From: Eubacteriaceae bacterium
Lineage (GTDB): Bacteria > Bacillota > Clostridia > Lachnospirales > Lachnospiraceae
Direction: 5' to 3'
DNA: 64,000 nt
Assembly: GCA_910575665.1 (NCBI GenBank)
Contig: CAJTFB010000010.1
Location: 1 to 64,000, forward strand
A program made the position numbers and the translations under genes. Numbering within the stretch: the first letter of the stretch is position 1; every line of letters starts with the position of its first letter. A model generated the notes under the pieces. It was not told the DNA's origin, did not search any database, and saw nothing but the letters and a program-made list of their open reading frames with translations. Below, one piece after another: positions 33,290 through 43,187 of the stretch.

Positions 33290-36133
33290 ATGAAATTTAA
33301 TTTAGTGAAAGAAGGAATTGCGGCAGGTATCTGTCTGTCACCAGATTCCGAAGATATAAAAGGACTGGTTCATGTGGCGGGGATCTTTGCTGGTGATGTA
33401 GAGCTGGTGACCGGCGTGAGACCGCAGATCGAAGAAAAGTTGACAGATCAACCACAGGTGATCGCAGGAACCATTGGCAAGAGTCCTCTGTTGCAGCAGA
33501 TGGAAAAAGATGGTGTGCTTGATAGCTCAGAGTTGAAAGGAAAGAGAGAATCTTTCCTTGTTCAGCTCATTACATATAACAACACAGAAAAACTAGTGAT
33601 CGCGGGGACGGAGACGATCTCCACCCTTCACGGGATCTATCATCTATCAAAGAAGATCGGTGTCTCTCCCTGGGTATACTGGGCGGACGTAAAACCGGCA
33701 CACAGGGAAGAACTCATTTTTGATGAGAACATAAATTTTATTTCTAAAGAGCCGTCGGTAAAATTCCGTGGTTTCTTTATGAACGACGAGTGGCCATCCC
33801 TGGGTAATTTTGTAGAAAACACTTTTGGGGATTTTAATGAATTTTTCTATGAGAAGGTATTTGACCTTTTGTTGCGTCTGAAAGGAAATTATTTCTGGCC
33901 GGCGATGTGGTCAGCATCCTTGCCGCTGGATGGTTCTGAGGATCCTCTTGCTATCATAAAGTTGGGGACGGAACTGGGGATTACCATCGGGCAGTCCCAC
34001 CATGAGCCATTGATGCGTGCCAGTGAAGAGTGGGATAAGGTGAAGACCGAGGAGAACAACGTAGGGTACGGAAAGGACTGGAATTACTATACAAACAGTG
34101 AGGGGCTTTACCGCTACTGGGAAGATGGTGTGGAGAGGGACAAAGATTTTAAACATATGATCACCATCGGTATGCGGGGAGAACGGGATACGATGATGCT
34201 GGGACCGGATTCCACCATACAGGAAAATGTAGAGCTGCTGCGCCGCATCATTACGGACCAGAAAAAGATCATTCATGATAAAGGCTGTGATGACATGCCG
34301 AAGATGCTTGCGCTCTACAAAGAGGTGGAAGGATTTTATTACGGCGGCAACGGCGTAAAAGGGCTGCAGTCCTGGGGTGGGCTGGAGGATACTATTCTAC
34401 TGTTGTCGGATGATAACTTTGGGAATGTACGGACACTTCCCACGAAGGAGCTGAGAGACAGAAAAGCCGGCTGGGGCTTATATTATCACTTTGATTATCA
34501 TGGCGGTCCCATCTCCTATGAGTGGGTCAATTCTACGCCGCTTCCCAAAGTATGGGAGCAGGTATCCATGGCCTATGATTATGGAATACGGGATCTGTGG
34601 ATCGCCAATGTAGGGGATATCCGCCCGGATGAGCTTCCATTGTCCTTTTTTATGGAGCTGGCTTATGACTTTGAGGGCAGGGGAACGGATCACAAAAATG
34701 AGACGGATCAATTCCTCGCCGGCTGGGTAGAAGAGCAGTTTGGGGCTTATGTAAAAGACGATGCATGTAAGGCGGAGATCGCCGATGTGCTGAGAGAATA
34801 TACGAGGATCCACGGGTTGAGAAGACCGGAGTCGATGAATCCGAAGGTGTATCATGTCTCCCATTACAATGAGACGAAAAGAATGATCCGCCGCTGCGAG
34901 GCGTTGATCCAGAAGACAGATTCGATCAAAGAGAAGATTCCGGCGGAATCCGCAGATACTTTTTATGGTTTGGTTTATTATCCGGCGGTGGCGGGAATGA
35001 ACCTGCAGCTTATGAGTCTCTATGCGGCGCTGAATCACTGGTACGCGGAGCAGGGAATCACGGCGGCAAATGATTACGCAGACAAAGTCAAGACCGCTAT
35101 CGAATATGATGCGGAACTGACCAGGTATTATAATGAAGAGATGGCAGAGGGAAAATGGCAGGGCATGATGATGTCGAACCATGCCTGCTTTGTCTCCTGG
35201 AATGAAGAGGGCTGGCATTTTCCAGAAGTGGAAGAAATTCCAGTGACTCAGATTGTCAGAATGCTTGTACATGCAGAGAATGCCGATTGCTTTGTGGAAA
35301 CTGGAAAGACCAATCTTCCGGAATTTACCCAGGCAGGAGGGGAGCATTACTGCATCGAGATCGCCAGTGGGGGCGGCGAGTCCTTTGATTTTACCGTGGA
35401 GGCAGAAGACGGCATTATTGTAAGTCCCTCTGGCGGAAGAGTTTCCAATGAGATTGTCAGCATCGATGTCAGTGTAGATCCCTCGGCTTCTGCTGATTTT
35501 GAAAAGACTGTAAAAATAAAGGGAGCAAAAGAGACGATCGAGGTAGCAGTGCGATACACCACAACTGTAGAAAAGCTTCCTTGTGGTACCTTTATCGAGA
35601 GGGATGGTATCGTTTCTATGGAGGCGGAAAATTTTGTGGATTCCGAAATCTATGGAGAACATCATTTTGAGAATTTAGAGGGTTATGGAAAAACAAATTC
35701 TGCTATGAAGATCTATCCTACCATCGGAAATTTTGATGAGATCGGAAAGGCACCGAGTTTGACTTATTCGGTCTATGTAAAGGAAGCTGGGGAGTATTCT
35801 TTGAAAGTGATTACCACACCAGAAAACAATCTGGAACACGGAAGGACGGTACGATATGCCGTTGGTGTTGGAGATGAAGCTCTGGTGGTGGGAGATACGA
35901 TACTCGCAGAAAATTATGAGATCGGTGGAGGGCCTTGGGACCGTGCCCATGGTTGGGCTGAGGGCGTCCTCAACAACTGTCATTACGGTATCACCACTCA
36001 TCATCTCAAGGCCGGAGTGAATGAGATTCGGTATTATGGTGTGGAGGCTGGTCTTGCCCTACAGAAGCTCATTCTATATAAGGGAGAGCTTCCAGAATCC
36101 TATCTGGGACCGGAGGAAAGCCCACGGGTGTAA
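33290..36133 (+). CDS. GH115 family xylan alpha-1,2-glucuronidase, no signal peptide
   Basis: The 947-residue protein matches GH115 along its length. It has an N-terminal domain (to about 160), then the barrel starting RGFFMNDEWPSLGNF, with LKGNYFWPAMWSASL, the phrase GQSHHEPLMRASEEW and WGGLEDTILLLSDDNFGN. A helical bundle and a C-terminal beta domain follow. GH115 enzymes release 4-O-methyl-glucuronic acid from xylan or its oligomers. There is no signal peptide, so substrates are probably imported glucuronoxylo-oligosaccharides. It is translationally close to uxaC (17 bp), which uses its product. Confidence 0.9.
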   Translation: MKFNLVKEGIAAGICLSPDSEDIKGLVHVAGIFAGDVELVTGVRPQIEEKLTDQPQVIAGTIGKSPLLQQMEKDGVLDSSELKGKRESFLVQLITYNNTEKLVIAGTETISTLHGIYHLSKKIGVSPWVYWADVKPAHREELIFDENINFISKEPSVKFRGFFMNDEWPSLGNFVENTFGDFNEFFYEKVFDLLLRLKGNYFWPAMWSASLPLDGSEDPLAIIKLGTELGITIGQSHHEPLMRASEEWDKVKTEENNVGYGKDWNYYTNSEGLYRYWEDGVERDKDFKHMITIGMRGERDTMMLGPDSTIQENVELLRRIITDQKKIIHDKGCDDMPKMLALYKEVEGFYYGGNGVKGLQSWGGLEDTILLLSDDNFGNVRTLPTKELRDRKAGWGLYYHFDYHGGPISYEWVNSTPLPKVWEQVSMAYDYGIRDLWIANVGDIRPDELPLSFFMELAYDFEGRGTDHKNETDQFLAGWVEEQFGAYVKDDACKAEIADVLREYTRIHGLRRPESMNPKVYHVSHYNETKRMIRRCEALIQKTDSIKEKIPAESADTFYGLVYYPAVAGMNLQLMSLYAALNHWYAEQGITAANDYADKVKTAIEYDAELTRYYNEEMAEGKWQGMMMSNHACFVSWNEEGWHFPEVEEIPVTQIVRMLVHAENADCFVETGKTNLPEFTQAGGEHYCIEIASGGGESFDFTVEAEDGIIVSPSGGRVSNEIVSIDVSVDPSASADFEKTVKIKGAKETIEVAVRYTTTVEKLPCGTFIERDGIVSMEAENFVDSEIYGEHHFENLEGYGKTNSAMKIYPTIGNFDEIGKAPSLTYSVYVKEAGEYSLKVITTPENNLEHGRTVRYAVGVGDEALVVGDTILAENYEIGGGPWDRAHGWAEGVLNNCHYGITTHHLKAGVNEIRYYGVEAGLALQKLILYKGELPESYLGPEESPRV

Positions 36134-36165
36134 CAAAAATTTATAAAAAATTAATGAAATATATC

Positions 36166-36194
36166 TTGTAATCAGAAGATCGCTCCGATAACAT
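36166..36194 (+). promoter_or_regulatory. Likely promoter of the GH10 xylanase gene
   Basis: TTGTAA (36166-36171) and TAACAT (36189-36194) with a 17 bp spacer match the sigma-A pattern at four or five of six bases each, about 40 bp before the start codon. Confidence 0.45.
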
Positions 36195-36234
36195 TATAAA
36201 AGAAAAAATAATGTATCAGAAAGGATTTGATCTA

Positions 36235-39105
36235 ATGAACAAGAGAAGGATAGCGCTGATCCTTTGTTTTGCATTGACGCTTTCTATGTTGATTAAGCCA
36301 GAGCTGTCAGAAGCAAAAACGAGTAAGCCTAGACTCAACAAAAAGAAAGTGACCTTGTATGTTGGAAAGAGTGTCCGTCTCAAGGTTAAGGGAACAAAGA
36401 AAAAGGCGAAGTGGAAGAGCAGCAACAAGAAAGTAGCGGCTGTTTCTTCTAAGGGGAAAGTTTCAGCAAAGAAAAAGGGAACTGCCCGCATCACAGCAAA
36501 AGTCGGCAAGAAGAAATTGGTATGCCGCGTGACTGTTAAGAATAAGAAGAAACCTGTACCTACACGTACAGGTTCTGTAAATACAACCCCGGGGACAGTG
36601 CCATCGGCGCAGCCGCAGGTCACTTCGGATCCAGGAACAAAACCGGCCCCGAGTGCGACAGCAACTGCGGATCCAGGAACGGAGCCGACCCCGAGTGCGA
36701 CAGCAACTGCGGATCCAGGAACGGAGCCGACCCCGAGTGCGACAGCAACCGCGGATCCAGGGACGGAGCCGACCCCGAGTGCGACAGCAACTGCGGATCC
36801 AGGAACAAAACCGACTCCAAGTGCGACAGCAACTGCGGATCCAGGGACGAAACCATCCCCAAGTGCGACAGCAACCGCGGCTCCGGGGACAAAGCCATCT
36901 CCAAGCGCATCGGCAACTGCAGATCCGGGCGAATATCCAACCGAGATTGTCAGCATGAAGGATACCTATGATAATATCTTTGGAAAAACAGGTACATGTA
37001 TCAATCTGGTGCAGCTGCAGGATCCTGAAACATTGGAATATGTGAAAAAACATTTTTCCAGTTTTACCCTGGAGAACGAGATGAAACCGGATTATCTTAT
37101 GCCTGGCTGGCTGAAACCGATCAGCACAGAAGAGGCTAAGAAAAAGACGGGTGACTATGTGATTCCGGAAAGTTACAAGGAGACCACGGTTCCCCAGTTT
37201 AATTACGATACCGTAGACAAGGTACTTAAGATTGCAAAGGAACACGGTTTAAAGATACGTTACCATGTGCTCGTATGGCATTCCCAGTCACCGGAGTGGT
37301 TCTTTAAGGAGAACTACAGCCAGGAAGAAACAGCAGAATACGTTTCAGAAGAAGTGATGTATGAGCGTATGCGGATGTACATCAGCAGTATGATCCATCA
37401 TGTGTATACACTGGATAACGGGGCATATAAAGACGTTGTCTATACCTGGGACGTGGCAAATGAATATTTCAGTAATACCCCGGATAAAAACTGGGCGGCA
37501 GTATTTGGTAACAGAGAGAATATTGAAGGCACTACCAGCACCGATAGACCGGCACTGGGAACCAGACCTACTTATATCAAGAGAGCATTTGAGATGGCAT
37601 ACGATGCTTTGGCAGAATTTGGACTGCAGGATAAGGTGCCACTGTTTTACAATGATTTTAACACCTACTTTACAAAGGAAAAAATCATTGAGATGATAAA
37701 CTTTATCAATGAGGATCGCAAGGTCTGCAGCGGCGTAGGCATGCAGAGCCATCTGGCGCTGGCGAATCCTACTGTGGATACTTATATTAATACAGTAGCA
37801 GCATTTGTCCAGGAGGGATTCCAGGTGCAGATCACGGAACTGGATGTAGGATGTACTCCGAATAGAGAAGAAGATGATCCAGAACCTACAGAAGAAGAGC
37901 TTGCAGCGGCATATCAGAAGCAGGCAGAATATGTCAAAGAGCTGACCAAACAGCTGATCACGCTGCAGAAATGGTCCGGCAATAAGATCACAGGTCTGAC
38001 CTGGTGGGGACTGTATGATGCTATCTCCTGGCGGAAACATGAACACGTGCTGATGTTTGACAAGGATATGAATGATGCGAAACCGTCATATTATGCCTTT
38101 ATGCAGGCAGCGAAAGAAGTTCCGGATGAGCCGGTGAAGCCTTCGGTATCTTCGGCAGTAAAACTTGATTTTAATACCCAGGGCTCCTATGAAAGTGAAT
38201 CAAAGGATGCGGTTTGCCAGCTCAATGAAGATGGTTCCCTGACCATTACATTTACAGCCCAGTACGCAGCGGTTCGGTTTGATCTGCCGGCATCCTTGAA
38301 AAAGGATAGTCCGTACAAATCTGTTGTACTTACTTATACGAGTTCAGGAGGCGATCTTAGCCATGCGTTCTATACAGAGGCAGGCAAGAAAGTAGAGTGG
38401 GGCAGCAAGATTAAAGTATCAAAGGATGAGAAAACATGTGGGCTTAATACGGCGGCAGAGTTCACTGTGAATGACATTCTTCAGGGATTCCAGATATTTA
38501 ATGGCGGTGAGGCATCTGCGGAAAAGCCGATCACGATAACGATAAAATCTCTGATATTTTATGAGAAGACAGCCTATTATCCATGGGAGCTGAACCCGGA
38601 TGAGGTTCAGACTCCTGAGCCGGAGCCGGAGCCGGATCTGGATGCTGCACCGGAAGGGGAGGGATGGCAGTCTCTTCCCCTGGATCAGATGTCAGATGGC
38701 AGCAAAGAAGGCGGCAGGGTAGTGCTGAATAATATAGGACAGGTGACGATACCATTGCCACAGACCATCGAAGGCGATGGAAAGAAACTGGAGGTAGTGG
38801 TAAAAGGTACTCTTGGTACCGGCTCCCAGGGAATGCGTATGTGGCTGGCAAATGGTACAGGAACGGCATCTGCCCAGTATTATTATACGAAATCCCAGGG
38901 TATTGGATTCGGCGGTGCCGGTGATCCTGATGTGTTCTTTAAGACAGGGGCATTTGAGCTCCAGAAGATTTTGACCGTAGGACACACCGAAGGAGAAACA
39001 AGAGTGACAACTGCCAACAACCTGCTTCTGAAGGGACCTTCCTACAATGTTAATATGCTGGAGGTAACTATTTACGGCATTTACGTCCGTGAGGTACAGG
39101 AATAA
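36235..39105 (+). CDS. Secreted multi-domain GH10 endo-beta-1,4-xylanase
   Basis: ATG 36235 follows AAAGGA by ten bases. The precursor is about 956 residues. A signal peptide (IALILCFALTLSMLI) is followed by a lysine-rich Big2-like domain (about 30-105; KVTLYVGKSVRLKVKG, WKSSNKKVAAVSSKGKV). A linker of seven 14-residue repeats (132-229) and the GH10 barrel (about 235-630) come next. Acid/base E410 lies in TWDVANEYF and nucleophile E535 in QITELDVG. Two beta-rich modules (about 640-770 and 795-956) look like carbohydrate-binding domains that I cannot assign. The Big2-like domain may hold the enzyme to the cell wall. It cuts xylan outside the cell, feeding the GH115/uxaC route. Confidence 0.93.
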   Translation: MNKRRIALILCFALTLSMLIKPELSEAKTSKPRLNKKKVTLYVGKSVRLKVKGTKKKAKWKSSNKKVAAVSSKGKVSAKKKGTARITAKVGKKKLVCRVTVKNKKKPVPTRTGSVNTTPGTVPSAQPQVTSDPGTKPAPSATATADPGTEPTPSATATADPGTEPTPSATATADPGTEPTPSATATADPGTKPTPSATATADPGTKPSPSATATAAPGTKPSPSASATADPGEYPTEIVSMKDTYDNIFGKTGTCINLVQLQDPETLEYVKKHFSSFTLENEMKPDYLMPGWLKPISTEEAKKKTGDYVIPESYKETTVPQFNYDTVDKVLKIAKEHGLKIRYHVLVWHSQSPEWFFKENYSQEETAEYVSEEVMYERMRMYISSMIHHVYTLDNGAYKDVVYTWDVANEYFSNTPDKNWAAVFGNRENIEGTTSTDRPALGTRPTYIKRAFEMAYDALAEFGLQDKVPLFYNDFNTYFTKEKIIEMINFINEDRKVCSGVGMQSHLALANPTVDTYINTVAAFVQEGFQVQITELDVGCTPNREEDDPEPTEEELAAAYQKQAEYVKELTKQLITLQKWSGNKITGLTWWGLYDAISWRKHEHVLMFDKDMNDAKPSYYAFMQAAKEVPDEPVKPSVSSAVKLDFNTQGSYESESKDAVCQLNEDGSLTITFTAQYAAVRFDLPASLKKDSPYKSVVLTYTSSGGDLSHAFYTEAGKKVEWGSKIKVSKDEKTCGLNTAAEFTVNDILQGFQIFNGGEASAEKPITITIKSLIFYEKTAYYPWELNPDEVQTPEPEPEPDLDAAPEGEGWQSLPLDQMSDGSKEGGRVVLNNIGQVTIPLPQTIEGDGKKLEVVVKGTLGTGSQGMRMWLANGTGTASAQYYYTKSQGIGFGGAGDPDVFFKTGAFELQKILTVGHTEGETRVTTANNLLLKGPSYNVNMLEVTIYGIYVREVQE
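36628..36921 (+). repeat. Seven 42-bp tandem repeats encoding the xylanase linker
   Basis: Each unit encodes a variant of DPGTEPTPSATATA, with GGATCC-like joins. Units differ at a few positions (Glu/Lys, Thr/Ser/Ala), the last starting with Ala. The repeat keeps frame, so copy-number changes would only alter linker length. Confidence 0.95.
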
Positions 39106-39124
39106 AAATATAATATAAAAAGCG

Positions 39125-39164
39125 ATAGACCGGTAAGAACGATATTCTGACCGGTCTATTTTTT
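39125..39164 (+). terminator. Terminator after the xylanase gene
   Basis: ATAGACCGGT and ACCGGTCTAT form a perfect ten-base stem followed by a T run. Confidence 0.9.
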
Positions 39165-39293
39165 ATGTATGTTCTGCCAGTGGCTTAGCGCGGTGTATTT
39201 GGCTGTCAAAAGCAAAAAAAAATGTAGCATATTCCTTTGCTTTATGTTAAGATATTCACGAGTGTTTGCAAAAAAATACCGGGAGGATTTGTT

Positions 39294-40379
39294 ATGGCTG
39301 AAAAATGTATTGAGCTAAGAGGCATCACCAAAGCATTTGACGGACAAATCGTTCTAGATAATATGAATCTTGATATTCATGAGAATGAATTTGTTACCCT
39401 GCTTGGCCCCAGTGGCTGCGGCAAGACAACGACGCTGCGGATCATGGGAGGTTTTGAAAATGCGGATGTGGGAGAGGTACTGCTCTACGGTGATGATATC
39501 GCAGGGGTGCCTGCCAATAAGCGTCCCATCAATACCGTATTTCAAAAATACGCTTTATTTTCTCATATGAATATCGAGGAAAATATTGCATTTGGTTTGA
39601 AAATAAAAAAGAAGTCAAAGGACTATATTAAAGATAAGATAAAGTATGCCCTGCGGCTTGTAAATCTGGAGGGCTATGAGAAACGGATGCCGGACTCCCT
39701 GAGCGGCGGTCAGCAGCAGAGGATCGCCATTGCGAGGGCGATTGTGAATGAACCGAAAATACTTCTATTGGACGAGCCACTGGGGGCGCTGGATCTGAAA
39801 CTGCGCCAGGATATGCAGTATGAACTGATCCGGCTCAAAGAGGAGCTGGGCATCACTTTTGTATACGTGACCCATGATCAGGAAGAGGCGCTGACGATGT
39901 CAGATACTATAGTGGTCATGAACCAGGGGTATATCCAGCAGATCGGTTCTCCGGAGGATATTTACAATGAACCCCAGAATGCCTTCGTGGCAGACTTTAT
40001 TGGAGAGAGCAACATTATTCCGGCGACTATGGTAAGAGATAAACGGGTAAATATACTGGGCAGGGAGTTTGAGTGCGTCGATGTGGGGTTTGGAGAGAAT
40101 AAGCCTGTGGATGTGGTAATACGTCCAGAGGATCTTATTTTGGTGCCGCCAGAAAAGGCAATGATACGGGGAATCGTGACCTCGTTAGTTTTTAAGGGTG
40201 TGCACTATGAGATGGAGATTGAATCCATGGGGTATACCTGGCTGGTGCAGAGCACCCGTCTTGCAGAGGTGGGGAAAGAGGCTGGATTGTGGGTGGATCC
40301 CTTCAATATCCAGATCATGAAAAAGCCGGAAAATGAGACAGAGGAGGCGTTTGCTGGTGATAGAATCGAGAAGAGTTAA
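39294..40379 (+). CDS. potA: Spermidine/putrescine ABC transporter ATPase
   Basis: ATG 39294 has GGGAGG seven bases upstream; a longer frame from 39237 has none. The 361-residue ATPase has Walker [10 protein letters not shown], signature [15 protein letters not shown], Walker [12 protein letters not shown] and the VTHD switch. A C-terminal TOBE domain ([12 protein letters not shown]) is typical of PotA. It powers the PotB-PotC channel. It overlaps potB by 23 bp, and the four-gene order potABCD is complete. Confidence 0.95.
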   Translation: MAEKCIELRGITKAFDGQIVLDNMNLDIHENEFVTLLGPSGCGKTTTLRIMGGFENADVGEVLLYGDDIAGVPANKRPINTVFQKYALFSHMNIEENIAFGLKIKKKSKDYIKDKIKYALRLVNLEGYEKRMPDSLSGGQQQRIAIARAIVNEPKILLLDEPLGALDLKLRQDMQYELIRLKEELGITFVYVTHDQEEALTMSDTIVVMNQGYIQQIGSPEDIYNEPQNAFVADFIGESNIIPATMVRDKRVNILGREFECVDVGFGENKPVDVVIRPEDLILVPPEKAMIRGIVTSLVFKGVHYEMEIESMGYTWLVQSTRLAEVGKEAGLWVDPFNIQIMKKPENETEEAFAGDRIEKS

Positions 40380-41184
40380 GCGCCTGTCCTACCCTTATAT
40401 CGTATGGATGGCGATATTTGTAATCGTACCGCTTTTGATCGTGTGTTATTATGGCTTTTCTGACAGGGATGGGAACTTTACGCTGGAGTATGTGAAAAGT
40501 ATCGCTTCCCCAGTGCATTGGAAGGCGCTTTTGCTTTCGGTGAAGTTGTCTCTAATCAGTACATTGATCTGCTTTTTGCTGTCGTTGCCATTGGCTATGG
40601 TGATTCGCAGCCTGCGGCTCAACAGCAGTGGATTTATTATTTTTATCTTTATTCTTCCGATGTGGATGAATTTTCTGCTTCGTACCATTGCCTGGCAGTC
40701 TCTTCTGGAAAAGACTGGGATTATTAATACAATCTTATATGCCGTGGGGCTTCCGGGGCAGAGCTTGATCAATACAGAGGGCGCTATCATTTTGGGCATG
40801 GTATACAATTACTTGCCTTTTATGGTACTGCCGATTTATAATTCCCTGGTAAAAGTTAGTCAGGACACCTTTGATGCGGCGAAGGATCTGGGAGCAAACT
40901 GGTTTCAGATTTTGTGGCATATCACATTACCCCAGATATTTCCGGGTATCGTGAGCGGTATCACGATGGTATTTGTGCCGGCCATGACTACCTTTGTCAT
41001 TTCCAACCTTCTCGGTGGCGCTAAGATCAATCTAATCGGAAACATCATCGAACAGGAGTTTACGACGGCAAATAATTGGTATCAGGGCGCGGGGCTCTCC
41101 ATCGTATTGATGGTTCTTGTGCTGGGGAGTATGGCAGTCATGTCTCGGTATGATAAAGACGGGGAGGGGGCTGCGATATGGTAG
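40357..41184 (+). CDS. potB: Spermidine/putrescine ABC transporter permease
   Basis: This is a 275-residue permease with six helices and the EAA-like loop [21 protein letters not shown] that contacts PotA. GTG 40357 is chosen: AGGAGG lies nine bases upstream, within potA. The alternative ATG at 40333 would overlap further without a ribosome site. It overlaps potC by seven bases. Confidence 0.92.
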   Translation: MIESRRVKRLSYPYIVWMAIFVIVPLLIVCYYGFSDRDGNFTLEYVKSIASPVHWKALLLSVKLSLISTLICFLLSLPLAMVIRSLRLNSSGFIIFIFILPMWMNFLLRTIAWQSLLEKTGIINTILYAVGLPGQSLINTEGAIILGMVYNYLPFMVLPIYNSLVKVSQDTFDAAKDLGANWFQILWHITLPQIFPGIVSGITMVFVPAMTTFVISNLLGGAKINLIGNIIEQEFTTANNWYQGAGLSIVLMVLVLGSMAVMSRYDKDGEGAAIW

Positions 41185-42011
41185 AAAAAAAGAGAAAGAC
41201 CTACCGGAGCCCGGTGCAGAGGCTTGTGGGTGCCAGTGGCAAGATTTATTTGTTTCTTATATTTGTATTTTTATATGGACCAATAGCCACATTAATCGTG
41301 TTATCTTTTAATGAATCAAAATTCAGGGGAAGATGGGGTGGTTTTAGTTTAAAGTGGTATGAGAGTCTTTTTTCTTCCAGAGAGATCATGGAAGCGCTGT
41401 GGACTACTCTGCTTCTGGCATTTTTATCGGCATTGATCGCGACGATCCTTGGGACAGCGGCCTCCTTTGCCATGAACCGGATGAAACGTCTGCCGAAGAT
41501 GATCCTTATGACAGTGACCAATATCCCGATGTTGAATGCGGATATCGTGACAGGAATATCTCTGATGCTTCTGTTTATCGCAATGCGGTATCGTATGGGA
41601 TTTAGCAGTGTTTTACTTGCTCATATTACATTTAATCTGCCCTATGTGGTGCTCAGTGTGCTGCCCAAATTAAAGCAGATCAATAAAAGTGTTTACGAGG
41701 CGGCACTGGATCTGGGGGCTTCCCGCGGATATGCTTTTATAAAGGTGATCTTTCCGGATATTTTACCGGGGATACTGACAGGTTTTCTATTATCTTTTAC
41801 CATGTCCCTGGATGATTTTGTTATCACCCATTTTACGAAAGGTATGGGCGTCGATACACTTTCCACGAAAATCTATGCGGAGGTCAGAAAAGGAATTAAG
41901 CCGGAGATCTATGCGCTTTCAACGATCATGTTTGTGGCTGTATTTATCATGCTGGTTATAATAAATCGAAAAAACGGGAAAAACGAGAATAAAGAGAGGA
42001 CATTCATATGA
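41178..42011 (+). CDS. potC: Spermidine/putrescine ABC transporter permease
   Basis: This 277-residue permease has the conserved EAALDLGASRGYAFIKVIFPD loop and six helices. The phrase SLDDFVITHF is typical of PotC. It overlaps both neighbours (potB by seven bases, potD by four), indicating coupled translation. Confidence 0.93.
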   Translation: MVEKKRKTYRSPVQRLVGASGKIYLFLIFVFLYGPIATLIVLSFNESKFRGRWGGFSLKWYESLFSSREIMEALWTTLLLAFLSALIATILGTAASFAMNRMKRLPKMILMTVTNIPMLNADIVTGISLMLLFIAMRYRMGFSSVLLAHITFNLPYVVLSVLPKLKQINKSVYEAALDLGASRGYAFIKVIFPDILPGILTGFLLSFTMSLDDFVITHFTKGMGVDTLSTKIYAEVRKGIKPEIYALSTIMFVAVFIMLVIINRKNGKNENKERTFI

Positions 42012-43075
42012 AACGAATTTTAACATTATTTTGTATTATGACGCTGGTTCTTGGCACCCTCACTGCCTGCGGAGGAAGTGGAGAGGAAACATCCGCTGGA
42101 GAGCTTTATGTCTATAACTATGGAGAATATTTTGATCCGGAAGCCCTGGCTCAGTTTGAAGAGGAGACAAGTATCAAAGTGACCTACGATGAGTATGAGA
42201 CCAATGAGGTGATGTATCCGATCATTGCCAACGGGGCGGCGCAGTATGATCTCGTCTGTCCGTCGGATTATATGGTCCAGCGGATGATCTCGGAGGGAAT
42301 GCTGGAGAAGATCAACTTTGACAATGTTCCAAATATTAAATATGTGGATCAGGTATATAAGGACGCGGCAAAGGGTTTTGACAGCGCCAACGAGTACAGT
42401 GTTCCCTATCTGTGGGGAACCGTGGGGATCCTTTACAACAAAAGGATGGTAAAAGAGCCAGTGGACAGCTGGGGCATTCTGTGGGATACAAAATATAAAG
42501 ATAATATCCTGATGCAGAAAAGTGTGAGGGATGCTTTTGGAATCACGCTGAAATACTTGGGACATTCCCTGAACAGCACCGATGAAAAGGAGCTGGAGGA
42601 GGCAAAGCAGAAACTGATCCAGCAGAAACAGTCCGGTGTGGTCCAGGCCTATGTGGTGGACGAAGTGCGGGATAAAATGATCGGAAATGAGGCGGCGATT
42701 GGTGTCATTTATTCGGGAGAAGCGCTGACCTGTCAGTCTGAAAATCCAGATCTGGAATATGTCATTCCGAAGGAAGGCAGCAATCTTTGGATCGATGCCT
42801 GGGTGATCCCCAAAGGGGCAAAAAACAAAGAGAACGCAGAGAAGTTTTTAGATTTTCTCTGCCGGCCGGAGATCGCAAAAAAGAATTTTGATTATATTAC
42901 CTATTCGATCCCCAACAGTGAGGGACGAAAGCTGATCGAGGAAGAGGAGTACCGCAACAGTACCATTGCTTTTCCGGAACTTTCTTCCCTCACTAATTGT
43001 GAAACCCTTCAGTACCTCGGTCCGGATGTGGACGATATATACAACCAGAAATGGAAGGAAGTGATGTCGAACTAA
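42008..43075 (+). CDS. potD: Spermidine/putrescine-binding lipoprotein
   Basis: The 355-residue solute-binding protein has lipobox LTACG. Mature features of PotD are LYVYNYGEYFDPEAL, YDLVCPSDYMVQRMI and VPYLWGTVGILYN. It captures polyamines outside the membrane for PotBC. ATG 42008 overlaps the potC stop (ATGA). It is the last gene of the operon; a separate consensus promoter starts hprK 112 bp downstream. Confidence 0.95.
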   Translation: MKRILTLFCIMTLVLGTLTACGGSGEETSAGELYVYNYGEYFDPEALAQFEEETSIKVTYDEYETNEVMYPIIANGAAQYDLVCPSDYMVQRMISEGMLEKINFDNVPNIKYVDQVYKDAAKGFDSANEYSVPYLWGTVGILYNKRMVKEPVDSWGILWDTKYKDNILMQKSVRDAFGITLKYLGHSLNSTDEKELEEAKQKLIQQKQSGVVQAYVVDEVRDKMIGNEAAIGVIYSGEALTCQSENPDLEYVIPKEGSNLWIDAWVIPKGAKNKENAEKFLDFLCRPEIAKKNFDYITYSIPNSEGRKLIEEEEYRNSTIAFPELSSLTNCETLQYLGPDVDDIYNQKWKEVMSN

Positions 43076-43127
43076 CATTCGACAGGCGAATTAAAATTTA
43101 CCAGGCGGATTTGGTTTTCTTGTTCCG

Positions 43128-43156
43128 TTGACGCAGGCGTCTTTTACAGGTATAAT
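43128..43156 (+). promoter_or_regulatory. Sigma-A promoter of hprK operon
   Basis: TTGACG (43128-43133) and TATAAT (43151-43156) are separated by exactly 17 bp, 32 bp before the hprK start codon. Confidence 0.85.
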
Positions 43157-43187
43157 GGAAGTATCATTGGGGAAAGAGGTGTGAATT

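Noticed and set aside
36628-36921. Regular repeat array that could suggest CRISPR
   Set aside because: Units are contiguous with no spacers and keep the xylanase reading frame.
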